From positions 11,843,726 through 11,907,725 of the forward strand of contig OY987232.1 in assembly GCA_963920705.1 (NCBI GenBank): DNA of 64,000 nt, read 5' to 3'. Position numbers and translations under genes: made by a program. This document shows positions 1 to 9,605 of this stretch, piece by piece; within the stretch, counting starts at the first letter, position 1, and each line of letters opens with the position of its first letter. The stretch comes from Odiellus spinosus (lineage: Eukaryota; Arthropoda; Arachnida; Opiliones; Phalangiidae). The notes under the pieces are model-generated. The model saw nothing but the letters and a program-made list of their open reading frames with translations. It ran no database searches and was not told where the DNA came from.

Positions 1-2386
1 AGGTCTGAAGGTCTGAAGGTCTGAAGGTCTGAAGGTCTGAAGGTCTGAAGGTCTGAAGGTCTGAAGGTCTGAAGGTCTGAAGGTCTGAAGGTCTGAAGGT
101 CTGAAGGTCTGAAGGTCTGAAGGTCTGAAGGTCTGAAGGTCTGAAGGTCTGAAGGTCTGAAGGTCTGAAGGTCTGAAGGTCTGAAGGTCTGAAGGTCTGA
201 AGGTCTGAAGGTCTGAAGGTCTGAAGGTCTGAAGGTCTGAAGGTCTGAAGGTCTGAAGGTCTGAAGGTCTGAAGGTCTGAAGGTCTGAAGGTCTGAAGGT
301 CTGAAGGTCTGAAGGTCTGAAGGTCTGAAGGTCTGAAGGTCTGAAGGTCTGAAGGTCTGAAGGTCTGAAGGTCTGAAGGTCTGAAGGTCTGAAGGTCTGA
401 AGGTCTGAAGGTCTGAAGGTCTGAAGGTCTGAAGGTCTGAAGGTCTGAAGGTCTGAAGGTCTGAAGGTCTGAAGGTCTGAAGGTCTGAAGGTCTGAAGGT
501 CTGAAGGTCTGAAGGTCTGAAGGTCTGAAGGTCTGAAGGTCTGAAGGTCTGAAGGTCTGAAGGTCTGAAGGTCTGAAGGTCTGAAGGTCTGAAGGTCTGA
601 AGGTCTGAAGGTCTGAAGGTCTGAAGGTCTGAAGGTCTGAAGGTCTGAAGGTCTGAAGGTCTGAAGGTCTGAAGGTCTGAAGGTCTGAAGGTCTGAAGGT
701 CTGAAGGTCTGAAGGTCTGAAGGTCTGAAGGTCTGAAGGTCTGAAGGTCTGAAGGTCTGAAGGTCTGAAGGTCTGAAGGTCTGAAGGTCTGAAGGTCTGA
801 AGGTCTGAAGGTCTGAAGGTCTGAAGGTCTGAAGGTCTGAAGGTCTGAAGGTCTGAAGGTCTGAAGGTCTGAAGGTCTGAAGGTCTGAAGGTCTGAAGGT
901 CTGAAGGTCTGAAGGTCTGAAGGTCTGAAGGTCTGAAGGTCTGAAGGTCTGAAGGTCTGAAGGTCTGAAGGTCTGAAGGTCTGAAGGTCTGAAGGTCTGA
1001 AGGTCTGAAGGTCTGAAGGTCTGAAGGTCTGAAGGTCTGAAGGTCTGAAGGTCTGAAGGTCTGAAGGTCTGAAGGTCTGAAGGTCTGAAGGTCTGAAGGT
1101 CTGAAGGTCTGAAGGTCTGAAGGTCTGAAGGTCTGAAGGTCTGAAGGTCTGAAGGTCTGAAGGTCTGAAGGTCTGAAGGTCTGAAGGTCTGAAGGTCTGA
1201 AGGTCTGAAGGTCTGAAGGTCTGAAGGTCTGAAGGTCTGAAGGTCTGAAGGTCTGAAGGTCTGAAGGTCTGAAGGTCTGAAGGTCTGAAGGTCTGAAGGT
1301 CTGAAGGTCTGAAGGTCTGAAGGTCTGAAGGTCTGAAGGTCTGAAGGTCTGAAGGTCTGAAGGTCTGAAGGTCTGAAGGTCTGAAGGTCTGAAGGTCTGA
1401 AGGTCTGAAGGTCTGAAGGTCTGAAGGTCTGAAGGTCTGAAGGTCTGAAGGTCTGAAGGTCTGAAGGTCTGAAGGTCTGAAGGTCTGAAGGTCTGAAGGT
1501 CTGAAGGTCTGAAGGTCTGAAGGTCTGAAGGTCTGAAGGTCTGAAGGTCTGAAGGTCTGAAGGTCTGAAGGTCTGAAGGTCTGAAGGTCTGAAGGTCTGA
1601 AGGTCTGAAGGTCTGAAGGTCTGAAGGTCTGAAGGTCTGAAGGTCTGAAGGTCTGAAGGTCTGAAGGTCTGAAGGTCTGAAGGTCTGAAGGTCTGAAGGT
1701 CTGAAGGTCTGAAGGTCTGAAGGTCTGAAGGTCTGAAGGTCTGAAGGTCTGAAGGTCTGAAGGTCTGAAGGTCTGAAGGTCTGAAGGTCTGAAGGTCTGA
1801 AGGTCTGAAGGTCTGAAGGTCTGAAGGTCTGAAGGTCTGAAGGTCTGAAGGTCTGAAGGTCTGAAGGTCTGAAGGTCTGAAGGTCTGAAGGTCTGAAGGT
1901 CTGAAGGTCTGAAGGTCTGAAGGTCTGAAGGTCTGAAGGTCTGAAGGTCTGAAGGTCTGAAGGTCTGAAGGTCTGAAGGTCTGAAGGTCTGAAGGTCTGA
2001 AGGTCTGAAGGTCTGAAGGTCTGAAGGTCTGAAGGTCTGAAGGTCTGAAGGTCTGAAGGTCTGAAGGTCTGAAGGTCTGAAGGTCTGAAGGTCTGAAGGT
2101 CTGAAGGTCTGAAGGTCTGAAGGTCTGAAGGTCTGAAGGTCTGAAGGTCTGAAGGTCTGAAGGTCTGAAGGTCTGAAGGTCTGAAGGTCTGAAGGTCTGA
2201 AGGTCTGAAGGTCTGAAGGTCTGAAGGTCTGAAGGTCTGAAGGTCTGAAGGTCTGAAGGTCTGAAGGTCTGAAGGTCTGAAGGTCTGAAGGTCTGAAGGT
2301 CTGAAGGTCTGAAGGTCTGAAGGTCTGAAGGTCTGAAGGTCTGAAGGTCTGAAGGTCTGAAGGTCTGAAGGTCTGAAGGTCTGAAG
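1..2386 (+). repeat. 8-bp satellite array (AGGTCTGA)n
   Basis: About 298 head-to-tail copies of AGGTCTGA run from the first base with no interruption that I can see. The array may extend to the left of the window. The opposite strand (TCAGACCT) has no stop codon in any frame and would read as a DLQTFRPS cycle. There is no start codon, so this is not treated as coding. The lack of variants points to very recent amplification, or to collapse or expansion during assembly. Confidence 0.98.
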
Positions 2387-2390
2387 TCTG

Positions 2391-3475
2391 ATTTGAAAAA
2401 CATGATTTGAAAAACATGATTTGAAAAACATGATTTGAAAAACATGATTTGAAAAACATGATTTGAAAAACATGATTTGAAAAACATGATTTGAAAAACA
2501 TGATTTGAAAAACATGATTTGAAAAACATGATTTGAAAAACATGATTTGAAAAACATGATTTGAAAAACATGATTTGAAAAACATGATTTGAAAAACATG
2601 ATTTGAAAAACATGATTTGAAAAACATGATTTGAAAAACATGATTTGAAAAACATGATTTGAAAAACATGATTTGAAAAACATGATTTGAAAAACATGAT
2701 TTGAAAAACATGATTTGAAAAACATGATTTGAAAAACATGATTTGAAAAACATGATTTGAAAAACATGATTTGAAAAACATGATTTGAAAAACATGATTT
2801 GAAAAACATGATTTGAAAAACATGATTTGAAAAACATGATTTGAAAAACATGATTTGAAAAACATGATTTGAAAAACATGATTTGAAAAACATGATTTGA
2901 AAAACATGATTTGAAAAACATGATTTGAAAAACATGATTTGAAAAACATGATTTGAAAAACATGATTTGAAAAACATGATTTGAAAAACATGATTTGAAA
3001 AACATGATTTGAAAAACATGATTTGAAAAACATGATTTGAAAAACATGATTTGAAAAACATGATTTGAAAAACATGATTTGAAAAACATGATTTGAAAAA
3101 CATGATTTGAAAAACATGATTTGAAAAACATGATTTGAAAAACATGATTTGAAAAACATGATTTGAAAAACATGATTTGAAAAACATGATTTGAAAAACA
3201 TGATTTGAAAAACATGATTTGAAAAACATGATTTGAAAAACATGATTTGAAAAACATGATTTGAAAAACATGATTTGAAAAACATGATTTGAAAAACATG
3301 ATTTGAAAAACATGATTTGAAAAACATGATTTGAAAAACATGATTTGAAAAACATGATTTGAAAAACATGATTTGAAAAACATGATTTGAAAAACATGAT
3401 TTGAAAAACATGATTTGAAAAACATGATTTGAAAAACATGATTTGAAAAACATGATTTGAAAAACATGATTTGAA
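2391..3475 (+). repeat. 14-bp satellite array (CATGATTTGAAAAA)n
   Basis: About 77 perfect copies of the 14-bp unit directly follow the 8-bp array through a short junction (GTCTG). The same unit returns at 4613-4796 and 5076-5747. The minus strand is open in all frames because the unit contains no stop there. This is simple satellite DNA, not a gene. Confidence 0.97.
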
Positions 3476-3620
3476 TGCAATGACTGCGGGGATATTCGTC
3501 TTTTTCAATATATCGCATAAAAACGATCACGGTAATATAGTCGGCTCGAGAAATTTCTGAAACTTCGTGTTTAAATGAATCTCGAGACGCCATTCAAATT
3601 GTTTAAAGAGCGTTTATGCC
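3476..3620 (+). repeat. 145-bp spacer, copy 1
   Basis: This unique-looking segment starts TGCAATGACTGCGG and ends GCGTTTATGCC. It recurs without any difference that I can see at 5748-5892. Both copies directly follow a 14-bp array. Copy 1 is followed by a degenerate 8-bp array, while copy 2 is followed by low-copy DNA. It is therefore part of a larger duplicated block. No open frame or RNA motif is recognised in it. Confidence 0.95.
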
Positions 3621-4272
3621 AGGTCTGAAGTCTGAAGTCTGAAGTCTGAAGTCTGAAGTCTGAAGTCTGAAGTCTGAAGGTCTGAAGGTCTGAAGTCTGA
3701 AGTCTGAAGTCTGAAGTCTGAAGTCTGAAGGTCTGAAGGTCTGAAGGTCTGAAGGTCTGAAGTCTGAAGGTCTGAAGTCTGAAGGTCTGAAGTCTGAAGG
3801 TCTGAAGGTCTGAAGGTCTGAAGGTCTGAAGGTCTGAAGTCTGAAGGTCTGAAGGTCTGAAGTCTGAAGGTCTGAGGTCTGAAGTCTGAAGTCTGAAGTC
3901 TGAAGTCTGAAGGTCTGAAGGTCTGAAGGTCTGAAGGTCTGAAGGTCTGAAGGTCTGAAGGTCTGAAGGTCTGAAGGTCTGAAGGTCTGAAGGTCTGAAG
4001 TCTGAAGTCTGAAGGTCTGAAGGTCTGAAGGTCTGAAGGTCTGAAGGTCTGAAGGTCTGAAGGTCTGAAGGTCTGAAGTCTGAAGGTCTGAAGGTCTGAA
4101 GTCCTGAAGTCCTGAAGTCCTGAAGTCCTGAAGTCCTGAAGTCCTGAAGTCTGAAGTCCTGAAGTCCTGAAGTCCTGAAGTCCTGAAGTCTGAAGTCTGA
4201 AGTCCTGAAGTCCTGAAGTCTGAAGTCTGAAGTCCTGAAGTCTGAAGTCTGAAGTCCTGAAGTCTGAAGTCG
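3621..4272 (+). repeat. Degenerate 7/8-bp satellite (AGTCTGA / AGGTCTGA / AGTCCTGA)
   Basis: This is a mixed array of three related words: 7-bp AGTCTGA, 8-bp AGGTCTGA and 8-bp AGTCCTGA. The first part is dominated by AGGTCTGA and AGTCTGA, the last part by AGTCCTGA and AGTCTGA. In contrast with the pure array at the window start, the words are shuffled, as expected from slippage and unequal exchange. A 228-codon minus-strand open frame over it is a product of the stop-free complement and is not called as a gene. Confidence 0.95.
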
Positions 4273-4612
4273 GTGTCCCAGAAATGACGAAAAACGTCAT
4301 CGTATCGAAAACAAGTAGTCGCGAACGAGATAGTAAGGGAGCTTATGCTTGTTGAGTTCTAGTCTGTCAGTAATGAAAACTCGAAAACAATAAACAAGTC
4401 GTCGCGAACGAGATAGTAAGGGAGCTTATGCGTGTTGAGTGTTAGTCTGTCAGTAATGAAAACTCGAAAACAATAAACAAGTCGTCGCGAACGAGATAGT
4501 AAGGGGGCTTATGCGTGTTGAGTGTTAGTCTGTCAGTAATGAAAACTCGAAAACAATAAACAAGTCATCGCGAAGGGAGCTTATGCGTGTTGAGTTCTAG
4601 TCTGTCAGTAAT
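4273..4612 (+). repeat. 83-bp tandem module, block 1 (4 units)
   Basis: A unit containing GCGAACGAGATAGTAAGG and GTTGAGTGTTAGTCTGTCAG repeats with the same phase point at 4321, 4404, 4487 and 4570, an exact 83-bp period. The fourth unit has lost ACGAGATAGTAAG (13 bp) and runs into the 14-bp array through an AAAAAACATGTTTTG boundary. The block starts GGTGTCCCAGAAATGACG. No gene is recognised. Confidence 0.93.
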
Positions 4613-4796
4613 AAAAAACATGTTTTGAAAAACATGATTTGAAAAACATGATTTGAAAAACATGATTTGAAAAACATGATTTGAAAAACATGATTTGAAA
4701 AACATGATTTGAAAAACATGATTTGAAAAACATGATTTGAAAAACATGATTTGAAAAACATGATTTGAAAAACATGATTTGAAAAACATGATTTGA
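4613..4796 (+). repeat. 14-bp satellite array, short block
   Basis: About 13 copies of CATGATTTGAAAAA. The first unit is a variant with CATGTTTTG, as at 5079. The block ends at a two-unit remnant of the 7-bp satellite (AGTCTGA), then the 83-bp module starts again. Confidence 0.96.
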
Positions 4797-5075
4797 AGTC
4801 TGAAGTCTGAAGTCGGTGTCCCAGAAATGACGAAAAACGTCATCGTATCGAAAACAAGTAGTCGCGAACGAGATAGTAAGGGAGCTTATGCTTGTTGAGT
4901 TCTAGTCTGTCAGTAATGAAAACTCGAAAACAATAAACAAGTCGTCGCGAACGAGATAGTAAGGGGGCTTATGCGTGTTGAGTGTTAGTCTGTCAGTAAT
5001 GAAAACTCGAAAACAATAAACAAGTCATCGCGAAGGGAGCTTATGCGTGTTGAGTTCTAGTCTGTCAGTAATAAA
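4797..5075 (+). repeat. 7-bp remnant plus 83-bp tandem module, block 2 (3 units)
   Basis: This is a second copy of the module block, with phase points at 4864, 4947 and 5030 (period 83). It has one unit fewer than block 1. The final unit carries the same 13-bp loss and the same AAAAAACATGTTTTG boundary. Block 2 therefore arose by duplication of block 1, not by independent growth. Confidence 0.93.
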
Positions 5076-5747
5076 AAACATGTTTTGAAAAACATGATTT
5101 GAAAAACATGATTTGAAAAACATGATTTGAAAAACATGATTTGAAAAACATGATTTGAAAAACATGATTTGAAAAACATGATTTGAAAAACATGATTTGA
5201 AAAACATGATTTGAAAAACATGATTTGAAAAACATGATTTGAAAAACATGATTTGAAAAACATGATTTGAAAAACATGATTTGAAAAACATGATTTGAAA
5301 AACATGATTTGAAAAACATGATTTGAAAAACATGATTTGAAAAACATGATTTGAAAAACATGATTTGAAAAACATGATTTGAAAAACATGATTTGAAAAA
5401 CATGATTTGAAAAACATGATTTGAAAAACATGATTTGAAAAACATGATTTGAAAAACATGATTTGAAAAACATGATTTGAAAAACATGATTTGAAAAACA
5501 TGATTTGAAAAACATGATTTGAAAAACATGATTTGAAAAACATGATTTGAAAAACATGATTTGAAAAACATGATTTGAAAAACATGATTTGAAAAACATG
5601 ATTTGAAAAACATGATTTGAAAAACATGATTTGAAAAACATGATTTGAAAAACATGATTTGAAAAACATGATTTGAAAAACATGATTTGAAAAACATGAT
5701 TTGAAAAACATGATTTGAAAAACATGATTTGAAAAACATGATTTGAA
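5076..5747 (+). repeat. 14-bp satellite array, long block
   Basis: About 48 copies of CATGATTTGAAAAA end at ATTTGAA, exactly as the array at 2391-3475 ends before its 145-bp spacer. Open frames of 231-266 codons lie on the minus strand in all three frames at once. This is typical of a stop-free repeat and not of a gene. Confidence 0.97.
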
Positions 5748-5892
5748 TGCAATGACTGCGGGGATATTCGTCTTTTTCAATATATCGCATAAAAACGATC
5801 ACGGTAATATAGTCGGCTCGAGAAATTTCTGAAACTTCGTGTTTAAATGAATCTCGAGACGCCATTCAAATTGTTTAAAGAGCGTTTATGCC
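5748..5892 (+). repeat. 145-bp spacer, copy 2
   Basis: Identical by eye to 3476-3620. It marks the right edge of the composite satellite locus. After it the sequence becomes low-copy, starting TGCATAACACACCCC. Confidence 0.95.
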
Positions 5893-6052
5893 TGCATAAC
5901 ACACCCCTGCTATAGAATCATTCCTTTCAGCCTCTTTTACAATGTCAGGGGTCTAGCTATTCCTATGGGCTTGACCATCTTGTTATTTTTCTATTCACGC
6001 TTCTAGCTGGTGCATTGGGATTGGTTGGAGATCGAGGTTTTGAATATTTTAA
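5893..6052. other. Low-copy spacer with a fragment shared with about 17198-17221
   Basis: No gene is seen. The string CTATGGGCTTGACCATCTTG occurs here at about 5963 and again at about 17199. It marks a small fragment of an otherwise unrecognised dispersed repeat. Confidence 0.5.
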
Positions 6053-6059
6053 GTTGAGG

Positions 6060-6393
6060 CAGAAGCCGATGAAACCCTCCTTTGAAGTCTATTACTCCCG
6101 GGTCGTGTCTACCCCTCTCTGTACGGGTTAGTTTCAAAAAGCGCGATTCGTACGCCTCCTAACGGTAGATATTTTCGGAGCGGGAGCTCGTCGAGCGAAT
6201 ATCTCTAGCAGCCTTGGAGTTCGTCAAAAAACGTCGTCGTTTGTGAAGAGAGAATTTCCAATTTTCCGTCGACAGGGGGTATGAAGTAAGACCCCTCCCA
6301 TCTCGTAAAATTGGGAATTTTACCCATACAGAGAGGAGCGCTATATCGAACATTAGAGTAGTAGACTTCAAAGGAGGGTTTCATCGGCTTCTG
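6060..6393 (+). mobile_element. MITE-A copy 1 (7-bp target duplication GTTGAGG)
   Basis: A 334-bp non-autonomous element. It begins CAGAAGCCGATGAAACCC and ends with the inverted form, GGGTTTCATCGGCTTCTG. Terminal inverted repeats are about 40 bp, with a second inverted block further in (CTCTCTGTATGGGT near the left end, ACCCATACAGAGAG near the right). GTTGAGG flanks it at 6053-6059 and 6394-6400. Short open frames in it (starting MKPSFEVYY or MKSTTLMFD) recur in every copy and are shadows. The superfamily is uncertain. The 7-bp duplication and CA...TG ends would fit a P-like element, but no transposase is present. Confidence 0.9.
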
Positions 6394-6932
6394 GTTGAGG
6401 GTGAAATCGGCGCCTATTTTGATGTTTAAGAAAGTTCAGAGATATTTCCCAAATGTTTTAATACGCAAACAGGTGATATTTTTAGATAAAGACTCGATAA
6501 AATCAATAGATTTTCTACTCCAACCTCCCTTTAAAGCGCGGTACGCGAGCATATGGGATTATATATTTAATGTTAGAACGGCCCGTCGTCGTTTGTAAAG
6601 AGAGAATTTCCAATTTTCCGTCGACAGGGGGTATGAAGTAAGACCCCTCCCATCTCGTAAAATTGGGAATTTTACCCATACAGAGAGGAGCGCTATATCG
6701 AACATTAGAGTAGTAGACTTCAAAGGAGGGTTTCATCGGCTTCTGGTTGAGGGTGAAATCGGCGCCTATTTTGATGTTTAAGAAAGTTCAGAGATATTTC
6801 CCAAATGTTTTAATACGCAAACAGGTGATATTTTTAGATAAAGACTCGATAAAATCAATTGATTTTCTACTCCAACCTCCCTTTAAAGCGCGGTACGCGA
6901 GCATATGGGATTATATATTTAATGTTAGAACG
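6232..6932 (+). repeat. 352-bp tandem duplication including the right half of MITE-A copy 1
   Basis: Two consecutive copies of a 352-bp segment, for example CGTCGTCGTTTGT at 6232 and 6584. Each holds the right half of MITE-A plus about 187 bp of flank. The flank contains AAAGCGCGGTACGCGAGC and ends GTTAGAACG. The duplicated 65-67-codon plus-strand frames (at 6395 and 6747) come from the flank and show no recognisable protein. Confidence 0.92.
6584..6745 (+). mobile_element. MITE-A partial copy (right half)
   Basis: This right half of MITE-A was created by the 352-bp tandem duplication, not by a new insertion. It lacks the left terminal repeat, and its right flank (GTTGAGGGTG) is a copy of the flank of copy 1. 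Confidence 0.88.
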
Positions 6933-8565
6933 ACCTGTGTTTGAGAAGAGGCACTCCGTTGTGAATAACGTGTCCGTGATGAGGACGCACCTGCGGTTTG
7001 TTTGTATATGAAATTCCGTAGCCCCAGACATTTCGAGTTTGTTTGAACGCCTCAAATATCGCGTAGTACAGAAATGATGTTTGTTCTTTTTGGAATATTT
7101 ATAATGTATTTTTTTCTTCATTCTACGTTATTGTAAATGCAGTTTATAAAAACTAGAAAAATGAGCCATCGGTATAAATCAGCTCATCTAAAATTGAACT
7201 TCGTTAAAAAAAACTATTACGTTAAATGTTCCATAAAGAACGGATAGAGTCAAGGTTAGTGAAGACACAGGCTATGAATAGAATTGCAAAACCACGAAGT
7301 TATTCTAAATCCGTGATTGACTTTCCAAAGCGCGGTCATTTAAAAGGTTGATGAAAATCTGAGACAAAATATATAACAACGCACGATTTAGTTAATGTCG
7401 TCACCTTAAAGGGCGCGACTTATCTAATTGAATCATATACTGTAAAAACAAATCCCAAACGCAAACTTAATATATTACAGTACCTAACGTCGGTACCAAA
7501 ATGTTTTTGGTTGGATAATTGTAACGTGGTTTTTATTCCTTTATCTTTTCATCTTTTAAATCCTAATTATTAAGGCTACAATTTAAAAACTAACTCTGCT
7601 CTGGACTTCGGGTTCTTCCGCTGGCCCTTTCACTAGTGGAAGGGAGCGTAGTCACTTTTACTTTAACTAAACTTGGGATAGGCTTATCTGCTTTCTAAAT
7701 TAGGGTACGGAAGGTTCCCAGTGGTTATTTTAATCTATTGCATTTTATCTTAAACTAATACTAGACATACACTAAAACTATCGACATGAAATACACTTTA
7801 ATTAACAGTCCCTTCCAAAATAATACCCTTAAGTATTAAATGTTATAAATATAATTTCAACTTTTTGTTTTGTCGTGGCGACCTGGTGTCCTGGTTGTTG
7901 CTTCATCTCTTTTTTTGCGCACGGAGTGGTTTCGCGAGGTTGAACGCGAACGGCTTAATTTCTAATTTTCGACACGTTATCGAAGTTGTCAGGAAGTTGG
8001 CGCACGGCCTATTATAGCGTGGTTGGACGTGTGGCTTGGTTCCTGCTTTTGGAACCGTCGGCCAATCTTTAACTACTTCAGCTTCTACGGCATTAACTTA
8101 AGGCCAGTGGCGGCGCCACGGGGTAGGCTGAGTAGTAAATTTCACGGAGGCCCCTAAATCAGCTCGAAGGGCCCTGGCCGAAAAATATCGTCAAGCGTAA
8201 AATGTCAGCTATGATCTATACACGTATATAAAAGTTTCACTGAATTTAACAAAGCTATATTAACAAAAAGGTTTATTTGAAATTAAATATTTTAATTAAT
8301 TTTAATGTAAAGATTATGCTTAGGTAAATCCCAAGGTATAAATTTAATTCGTCCCAAAAACCCCCGATGAATAATTATTCGTCTTCAGGACACGCACTGT
8401 CATTGTAAATAAATAATTTGTCATTTCAGTAATACCTCAATTCGTCGAAAGTGGGCTTTTTTCTAATTTATTTCCAGCCCTGTTCTCTGCCCAGGTCACC
8501 CATGTGACCTGTAGCAGACTACAGACACAGTCTTCATTGTCCACGGAACACAACTAGGTTTAGTC
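6933..8565. other. Low-copy AT-rich DNA, no gene seen
   Basis: No convincing exon, RNA gene or long repeat is visible. Near 8105 the string CAGTGGCGGCGCCACGGGG resembles the CAGNGGCGG end found on many hAT-type transposons. No matching opposite end was found, so it is noted only as a possible relic. A GGGGTAGGCTGAG string is shared with about 15530. Confidence 0.5.
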
Positions 8566-8579
8566 AACGTAGTAAAATT

Positions 8580-9134
8580 GCCGGGAGTGGTGGCTCACTC
8601 CTGTAAACTGGCGTCTCAGTGGCAAGGTCTGGGTGTTGTCCTGATCGAATCGCAGGTCCCTTGTCCATAGGGAGTGTTGCGAATGGTCCGCAACGGTATG
8701 GTCCTTCCTCTTCCCCTTTCCATTCTCCATACGTTGCGTCAAGGAGGATCAGAGAAGGAGAGGAAATGTGGGGCTGCGTTGAGTTAGAGAGAGAAGAGCC
8801 AACCTCCCACTCGGGTGGAAAGGGGGGATAGGAAATTCTCGAGGTAAACTGTTGTCACGTGGTCGCTAGCTAGCGCGTCTCATAAAGGATTCGTTTTACC
8901 CACGCGACAACATTTTACCACGAAACGTCTCTACCCCCGTTCTCCCAGAGTGGGAGTTTAGGCCGACGCAGTAGGAACCGCGCCGTCCCCACATTTCCTC
9001 TCCTTCTCTGATCCTCCTTGGTTGCGTGGGCCAGTCCTCATACCTGCGTAGTTTCTAATCTCATCTGACACCCCATCACTCGTGGCTATGAACCTAGCCC
9101 CCGTACGGGTGCAAAAACATCCCTGTTACGCACC

Positions 9135-9168
<34 letters not shown>
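8580..9168 (+). mobile_element. SINE with 7SL/Alu-like start, split by a MITE
   Basis: The 13-bp string ACGTAGTAAAATT flanks the unit at 8567-8579 and 9169-9181, and a run of about 31 A's (from 9138) precedes the right copy. These are the marks of LINE-driven retroposition. The body starts GCCGGGAGTGGTGGCTCAC and continues TCCTGTAA. The human Alu/7SL start is GCCGGGCGCGGTGGCTCAC followed by GCCTGTAA, so 24 of the first 27 bases agree. A box-B-like GATCGAATCGC lies at about +63 to +73, near the internal promoter position in 7SL-derived elements. Removing MITE-B and one duplicated heptamer leaves about 300 bp. The 7SL origin rests on this 27-bp match, so a tRNA-type head remains possible. Confidence 0.75.
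8740..9020 (+). mobile_element. MITE-B copy 1, nested in the SINE (duplication GTTGCGT)
   Basis: A 281-bp element with terminal inverted repeats of about 34 bp, apparently perfect. It starts CAAGGAGGATCAGAGAAGG and ends CCTTCTCTGATCCTCCTTG. The target duplication GTTGCGT lies at 8733-8739 and 9021-9027. Its insertion split the SINE, so it is younger. The interior includes GCTAGCTAGCG and CCCAGAGTGGGAG, both self-complementary. It has no coding capacity. Confidence 0.9.
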
Positions 9169-9170
<2 letters not shown>

Positions 9171-9343
9171 GTAGTAAAATTTTTACCCCTTTTTGTGATT
9201 TAACGGTGCAAAGTTCGATCATTTTTCTTTACTCGTTTTCGAAAAACTCCAGGTTGGAATCATCAATTTTTTAATCGGTTATTTTTCACTCTGACGCTGA
9301 CGTATACGAAAGCGCGCTATAATTTTCAACCTGTAACTCGAGT

Positions 9344-9598
9344 CAAGAAGGATCAGATAAGGAGAGGAAAAGTGGGAACGGCGCGGCTCCTACTGCGTCG
9401 GCCTAAACTCCCACTCTGGGAGAACGGGGGACAGACGGGGGTAGAGATGCTTCGTGGTAAATTGTTGTCACGTGGGTAAAACGAATCCTTTATGAGACGC
9501 GCTAGCTAGCGACCACGTGACAACAGTTTACCTCGAGAATTTCCTATCCCCCCTTTCCACGCAGCCCCACTTTTCCTCTCGTTATCTGATCCTTCTTG
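9344..9598 (-). mobile_element. MITE-B copy 2 (duplication CTCGAGT)
   Basis: A 255-bp element in opposite orientation to copy 1, with the same interior (GCTAGCTAGCG, CTCCCACTCTGGGAG). It starts CAAGAAGGATCAGATAAGG. The target duplication CTCGAGT lies at 9337-9343 and 9599-9605. Flanking DNA (9182-9336 and 9606-10620) shows no gene. Confidence 0.9.
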
Positions 9599-9605
9599 CT
9601 CGAGT

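Noticed and set aside
1..2386. Chromosome-end telomere made of AGGTCTGA
   Set aside because: At a left chromosome end the plus strand should be the C-rich one, but here it is the G-rich one. The same word also recurs internally within a composite locus.
3614..5865. Minus-strand frames of 92-266 codons with TSDFRLQ or FQIMFFKSC repeats
   Set aside because: They come from the stop-free complement of the 8-bp and 14-bp satellites and are open in all frames at once.
8105..8200. hAT transposon end (CAGTGGCGGCGCC)
   Set aside because: Only one short end-like string, with no inverted partner or 8-bp duplication.
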